A stretch of DNA of 64,000 bases from Tridacna crocea (taxonomy: Eukaryota; Mollusca; Bivalvia; Cardiida; Cardiidae), in assembly GCA_943736015.1 (NCBI GenBank), contig OX031058.1, forward strand, positions 22,159,001-22,223,000. The letters are read 5' to 3'. This document shows positions 51,501-57,500 of the stretch, piece after piece. A program made the position numbers and the translations under genes. Every line of letters begins with the position of its first letter. Positions within the stretch are counted from its first letter, which is position 1. Under the pieces are notes generated by a model, which had not been told where the DNA came from, did not search any database, and saw nothing but the letters and a program-made list of their open reading frames with translations.

Positions 51501-54500
51501 AATTTGTTAATTAGATTAGCAGTTTACTTGAAAACCAGTCATTTTAAACTAGATAATTGGATTAACACCTTTATCATGTTTTCATAAATGACTCGCCACT
51601 CGACAGCTTGATTACGTGTGACAAACAGAGCTGCGTCTTTACACAGTTGATACTGATCATGTTTATTATAGTCTACATTCCTGCCGGACGTATGCGACAT
51701 AATTTATATGACCCTTTGACTGGAAATCTTGTGCGTCAGATTGACGCTTAGGCAGATATTTTTGAGCGTCAGAAACAGGTAATTTTGTATTTCCAAGCGT
51801 CAAAACCCGGAGTCCCGGGTCAAAGGAGAACCCTGATCATCCAGACAAACATCCTGACCAACTTTCATGAGTATCCGACTCAAAATGTGGCCTCTAGAGC
51901 GTACACAAGGTTTTTCTAAGATTTGACCTAGTGACCTAGTTTTTGACCCCACATGACCCATTTTCGAACTCGTCCGAGATTTCATCGAGACAAACATCCT
52001 GACCAACTTTCATGAGTATCCGACTAAAACTGTGGCCTCTAGAGCGTACACAAGGTAAAAAGTTGACGACGGACGACGCACGACGGACGCCGGACACAGC
52101 ACGATCACAATAGCTCACCATGAGCACTTCGTGCTCAGGTGAGCTAAAAACCCAGATGGGGAAGGAGAAAATTCTGGCTTCCAACATTTTCTCCTTTTCC
52201 TGAGGCTGAGTAATAACCTTTTTACCAGATTTATCAAAACACAGGACTGCATGGTTAGAAAAAAAAAAGGCACATACATTTGTCCTGCACTTTTTTATCT
52301 ATGACTGACAGCAAACTCTCTTTCATTTCCTTGTCACTCATCTCAGACTTCATGGCTCCTAGCATTTCCTTCACTCCTGGGCTTCTAGATGACTTTGTCC
52401 TGGTGGACTGTATCTTCTCTTCTGACGATTCCATGACCTTTGGTGTTTTTAGGTCAGGAGTGGGTGCTTTCTCAAATGTGCTCCTGCGTTTTTTGGGTTG
52501 TTGCTCAGGTGTTCTGGTCTTTAAATGTAGATAAAGAGAAAAGACTAGGATGTATAGCAAACAACTGTAGCGATCAAAATAAATTTTAAAAGAAAATGAA
52601 ATCAAACTCTTAAATATGTTTGAAGCTACTACCTCTTAACCAAATGAGAAAAATGCACATTTGTCTATAGATTTCAAATCAAACCTGGCTTAATATGAGA
52701 TTTGTATTTGAAAGGATAGAAACAGTAGGAAATGCTTACAAGTTACAATATTTTTGCCTTTCCCACATTTTTCCCTCCAGAAGATTTAGTGGCAATGTAT
52801 TCACGGAACACTAACACTAGAACACATTGGTGCACAAAAAAGCATGCATGCTTTTGGATACCAAACAATCTTGGAGGAAAAAGGTCACATCAAAAATTAC
52901 TTGCCAGGCTAAACATTTAAGCTCTGCTTGCACTCTTAATTCTTTACCAGACCTATGTAGACCTATCCAATCCATGTAGAAACTATTTGCAGATAACAAA
53001 TCAAGTCTACCACAGATGCTGGATTTTGGCTTGAAACTTTGTTGAAACATTGTTTTGAAAAGCTCTGTCAAACAGACAATTTAAATGCATAGGATTCTTT
53101 GGTAATATTTTAAAAAATAATGTCAGTTTACGTATTAAATACACAACCCTTTTACTATTACTAAATAAAAAAAAAAAATGGACTGAGCAGAATTTAAAAG
53201 CATCTATATATGACAAATTAATTGTCGCTCAAATAATGATCTGTGTCTTTGATAGGGGATAAAACACAGTGGGAAAAGAAGATGCCGTTTACTACATGAC
53301 GGAATTTGTGAAAGTGTAGAAAGTTAAAGAAAAATCTGTCCGTTAGAAAGTACATGTTTATTTATTTTTTTTTGTAACTCTTGATTTGATCACATTATCT
53401 CCTTTTCGACTCAATGGTCTACTATATAACATACTGTTACGTATTTGTGCAAAAATATATAAGAATTTTCATTAAAATTATGTATATTTCATTTTGTATT
53501 TTTTTTCCTGTTTAACTATTAAAGCAAGGCACCTTAAATCCAATATAAGCTGAATTTTGAAGCTGAGTATACCTTTTTCAGAGGAAAATTTCTCAGAAAC
53601 AAGCATGGTGACCCACATGTTTTTTTATTGTGATCTCTTAGTGAAACAATTAGCATTGTATGTAGAGACCTTTAAAAAAATCTGTCTGTTACTAGTGTTA
53701 GAAAAATTTGTAACTTTAGAGTAGGAGACAATGTACTTTTTCATAGACCTAATGTTATAAAGAGATTGGACTACTGGTGTTAAAAAACATATATAACATG
53801 TGCTTACACAATCAGAAGATTTTCTCTTGTTTGAAGTCCTGCTTGATTCTGATGAATCTATATTTTTCTCAATAGCTGACGGTCCATTTCCTATATTTGT
53901 TGGGGTAAATACTTTCTTTACCCATCTGTTAACTTTGGGGGATTCTTTGCATGCATTGTTGGAACAGAGTTTCGTCTGTAGGGTAACTACTTTCTTTACT
54001 GCAGGTGATGACACCGTTTTCTTCACAGTTTTTAAAGGCATGCCAGCAATGGTTTGACCGTTGTCATTTAGGTCTGCTCTTGATCTGACACCCGGTGAGT
54101 TTGCAACATGTCCACTTGCTCTGTTACCTTTGTCTAGGACATTATGTTCCTGAAAAATTGCGAGTATACATGGTTTAAGTAAATCCATTGCCATATGTGA
54201 TTTGCTGCAAGCCTAAATGACACAAAAACTCCCTGCAAAAGTAGTGTGAAAGTGCTACTTTTTTGGTGAAGGGTTAAATCTTACCTTCCCTCCCCACTAA
54301 TACATGGATGCTCGAAATGAGTTAGTGTATTCAACTGATTAACTTAGGTGTATAGGTATATGAATGTTTTTTTTTGGGGGGGGGGGGAAATTTTCTTTCG
54401 AGGTATTTCTCCTTTTACCCCAGTGTTTCCCTAGTAAGTGTTATAAAAATAAAAATTATCTGCAGCTATAATTGCTTCTATAAAAGATTTTAGGCATTTA

Positions 54501-57500
54501 GAAAGTTCATACCCCTGCCTTTTTCCGCTGGCTTTCATTGAATCTTGTCAGTTCTGCTACTAGAACTTCATGCTGAAATATATCATTAAACATGCTGTAA
54601 ACTTTGTAAAGTCTTATTGCAAATTATGTATGGTTACAAATACTATTTATAGAGCGCATGGAAAGTGTGGTAAAATCTGCAACAATCTATGTAGAGTGAC
54701 GTCATTCTGTATAAAGTGACGTCATTCAGTGAGTGAATCATTCAATGGAACATAATCTTCATCCGTGTTTTTACTCTAAGTTTGAACTTGTTTTCCTTTC
54801 ATTAAGAATTAGTGACGTTAGAATCAAAATAATCTTCTTTCTATCGTGGTATATCGTTCAATAAACCATGTTGTGAGTTGTGAGGCGCAATGAATAAACC
54901 ACCCGGGCTATCGCCCTCATGGATGATTTATTGCGCCTCATAACTCACAACTGTGGTTTATTGAATGATATACCACGATAGAAAGATTATTTTTTAATTA
55001 AACACATACAATATTATCATATTATGCATCACATATTTTTTCCCAGTTGAGAAAACGACTTTTTTGGGTGAAAATTTGCTGAGAGGAAGATGCCAACATT
55101 TGGCATCACTTTCTCAATTTAAAAAAAGAATAAAACAGATTTGTTAAGATAAGCATCTAGAAATACCATAAAACGGCGTGGGCCGAATTTTCTGACCTTG
55201 GCGCCGAATATTCTTGAAAATTGCCGGGACAAATTTTCTTGGGTCTGAATTTTCTGATATCTGGCCGTTTTGGTCCCAATTCCTGCTAATATGAATTCTA
55301 GCAAATTTCACTATCAAATGCACCCCAAGGAATGCCCTTAGATGGAATTTAAATCTTACATAGTTTGGGCGGAGTCTATATGGGGTTGAGTCTTCTACTT
55401 TTTCGAGGCCGAATCTGTTTCTTTCGTCTGGAGTATCCTTGGCTTCATAACAAGGGTGGAATGATGCGGAAGGAGAAAGATTCAGACCCAAGAAGATTCA
55501 GCCCAAAGGAAAAAGTCAAGATGATTCGGACCCAAAGAGATTCGGCCCACGCAGGAGAAGATTTGGCCCCAGTGAGAAGAAGAATCAGGCCCTATTTTAG
55601 ATTATGTTCATTGTGTTGATATTATTCTATGACAGTCAGTGAATTGCAGATTCACCTGTAACTCTTTACCACACAATCCTGACTTTTGATGACCCTGAGA
55701 AAGAAAGTCTTTGAAAACAATGTGGGAAAAGGAGAAAATGCTAGTAACCAGCATTTTCTCCTTCTCCCATAACGTTTTCTACCCTTCCCAAATCAATTTT
55801 CAATTTTTGATTCACATTTATTTTGTCATCTGCAAATTTATGCTTGCAACTTGGACAATTCTAAAATTTTGTTGTTTGATACAGAGTTAAATGACCTGGG
55901 AAATAATGACTGAAACTGCTTTTTCATAGTTTGAAGGCATTATGCATACCAGCTATATAAAAACTGTTTTTATTAATTTTGTGGTTGACTTTGTCATAAA
56001 TATATGATAGGATAAAAAACAAGACAAGATAAAAAGTTCAACCCTTTACTGAACGTCAAAATATTAAATGCACAATTAGATATTCCATCAAATGATTTCT
56101 TCTTCAGGACTCAGCAAGGCTTCGTGTCCAGGGGTGCATCAGATGAAAACAATTTAGCCTTGTCGAAATTCAAAGCATTTGCACTAGACAATTTCAATGT
56201 GGTTCAAATGGTACAATTTTTCCTTGATAAGGTAGGGAGAGTTGTACAAAAAGGAGAAAATGCTGGTTGCCAGCATTTTCTCTTTTTCTCACAATGTTTT
56301 CTAAGGGCTTCTTTTACAGTGCCTTCAGTCTGAAGGTGTCTGCTCCGATGCTATTTTTGTGACTGGTCTTCGCATTCACCTTCATATCAGTCCTTATTAA
56401 ACACATAAGGAATAAATATCGTTTTGCCCGCATCTTTTCAAACGGCTCTATGTGACAAAATGGGCATGGATCATCAGATAAATTATTTATCTTTACATAA
56501 AGACTGATGTTTGTAAATATCTAAATCTTACCTTTGTGCAAATCTGTACTTTTAAATGTAAATAACCGATGACTTACTTCACCAGAAATCAAAACAAGGT
56601 GATATCATCAATGTGCATGTCTCAGCAGAAATTGCAATATCTCTGACATGCTTCAGGATGGTTTAGTTGCGAATTTCACTGTTGACAAAGGCACCTTGAG
56701 GGGAAATGATTATTAGGGTAAGAGAACCAGCCTGTACAATATTCAAATTCTGCTGAGTGCGCATGCCTCTTTAAGTTTAACTGAAGTCGCTGTATTAGTT
56801 GTTTACAAATTATACCAAATCTATTTACTTTGGGGAAAAAACGTGAATTTCCATTCATGTAATTGGTATTTTGCAGCACAGTTTGGGTGATGTTAAAGAT
56901 TAATCATTTATCTAATGATTCATGTCCATTTTATAAACTGTCATTTGAAATTTTGTTGCGTAGAGCTGTTTGAAAAGATGGGGTAAATTAAAATCATACT
57001 TAGAGGTTATTACACGGCTGATGAGGGCCAGAGAGTGATATCGGCCCGCCACCTTGATATCTGCCCCGAGGGCTTTAGCCCGAGGGCAGATTTCGAGGTG
57101 GAGGGCCGATATCACTCTCCGGCCCTCATTAGCCGTGTAATAACCTCGTTATTACATTCATGGATCAATTGCACGATTATTTTAGTTTTCTAGCATGTTT
57201 AAATACTAAAAACAAAAATATCTTGTCTCCATTCGACACATTTTTTTTCCGCGGGTAAACGTCACGTTCATGACGTCATTCATCATCACTATCATAGAGC
57301 TGTGTATTTGCAGTATAGGACGTTTAAATAAACAGTTCTTCATGTTTGTTTATTGTTAAAAAGATGTTGCCATTATTGTTTCTTAATCTAAATATTCAAT
57401 TTAGTGTGATAGGGATCAAAATATAGAAACAGGATAAATAGAAAAGATGGTTGGTGCTTCGAATTATGAAACTTAATCAAGCTCGGTTCATCGGCTCAAT

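Larger units (their letters stand above)
49126..52150 (+). mobile_element. Helitron/HINE-like element with ~11-12 tandem 145-bp units, split by a TIR element
   Basis: Starts AAGAGGGCCATGATGGCCC and AAATCGCTCACCTGAG. The 145-bp units contain CATGACCCATTTTC, CGAGATATCATCCAGAC and TTTTTCTAAGATTTGACC. Units from about 49910 to 50700 are nearly identical, those before 49900 are diverged. One and a half units follow the insert (51836-52060). The 3' end has GACGACGGACGCCGGAC, then the hairpin GAGCACTTCGTGCTC and AGGTGAGCTAAAAA. Terminal hairpin plus tandem core is the layout of Helitron-related HINEs and bivalve 'pearl' elements. Confidence 0.78.

Noticed and set aside
55144-55619. Overlapping ORFs of 115 and 84 codons on opposite strands
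   Set aside because: They are by-products of the GGCCGAATTTTCT phrase repeat, whose words lack stops in those frames.
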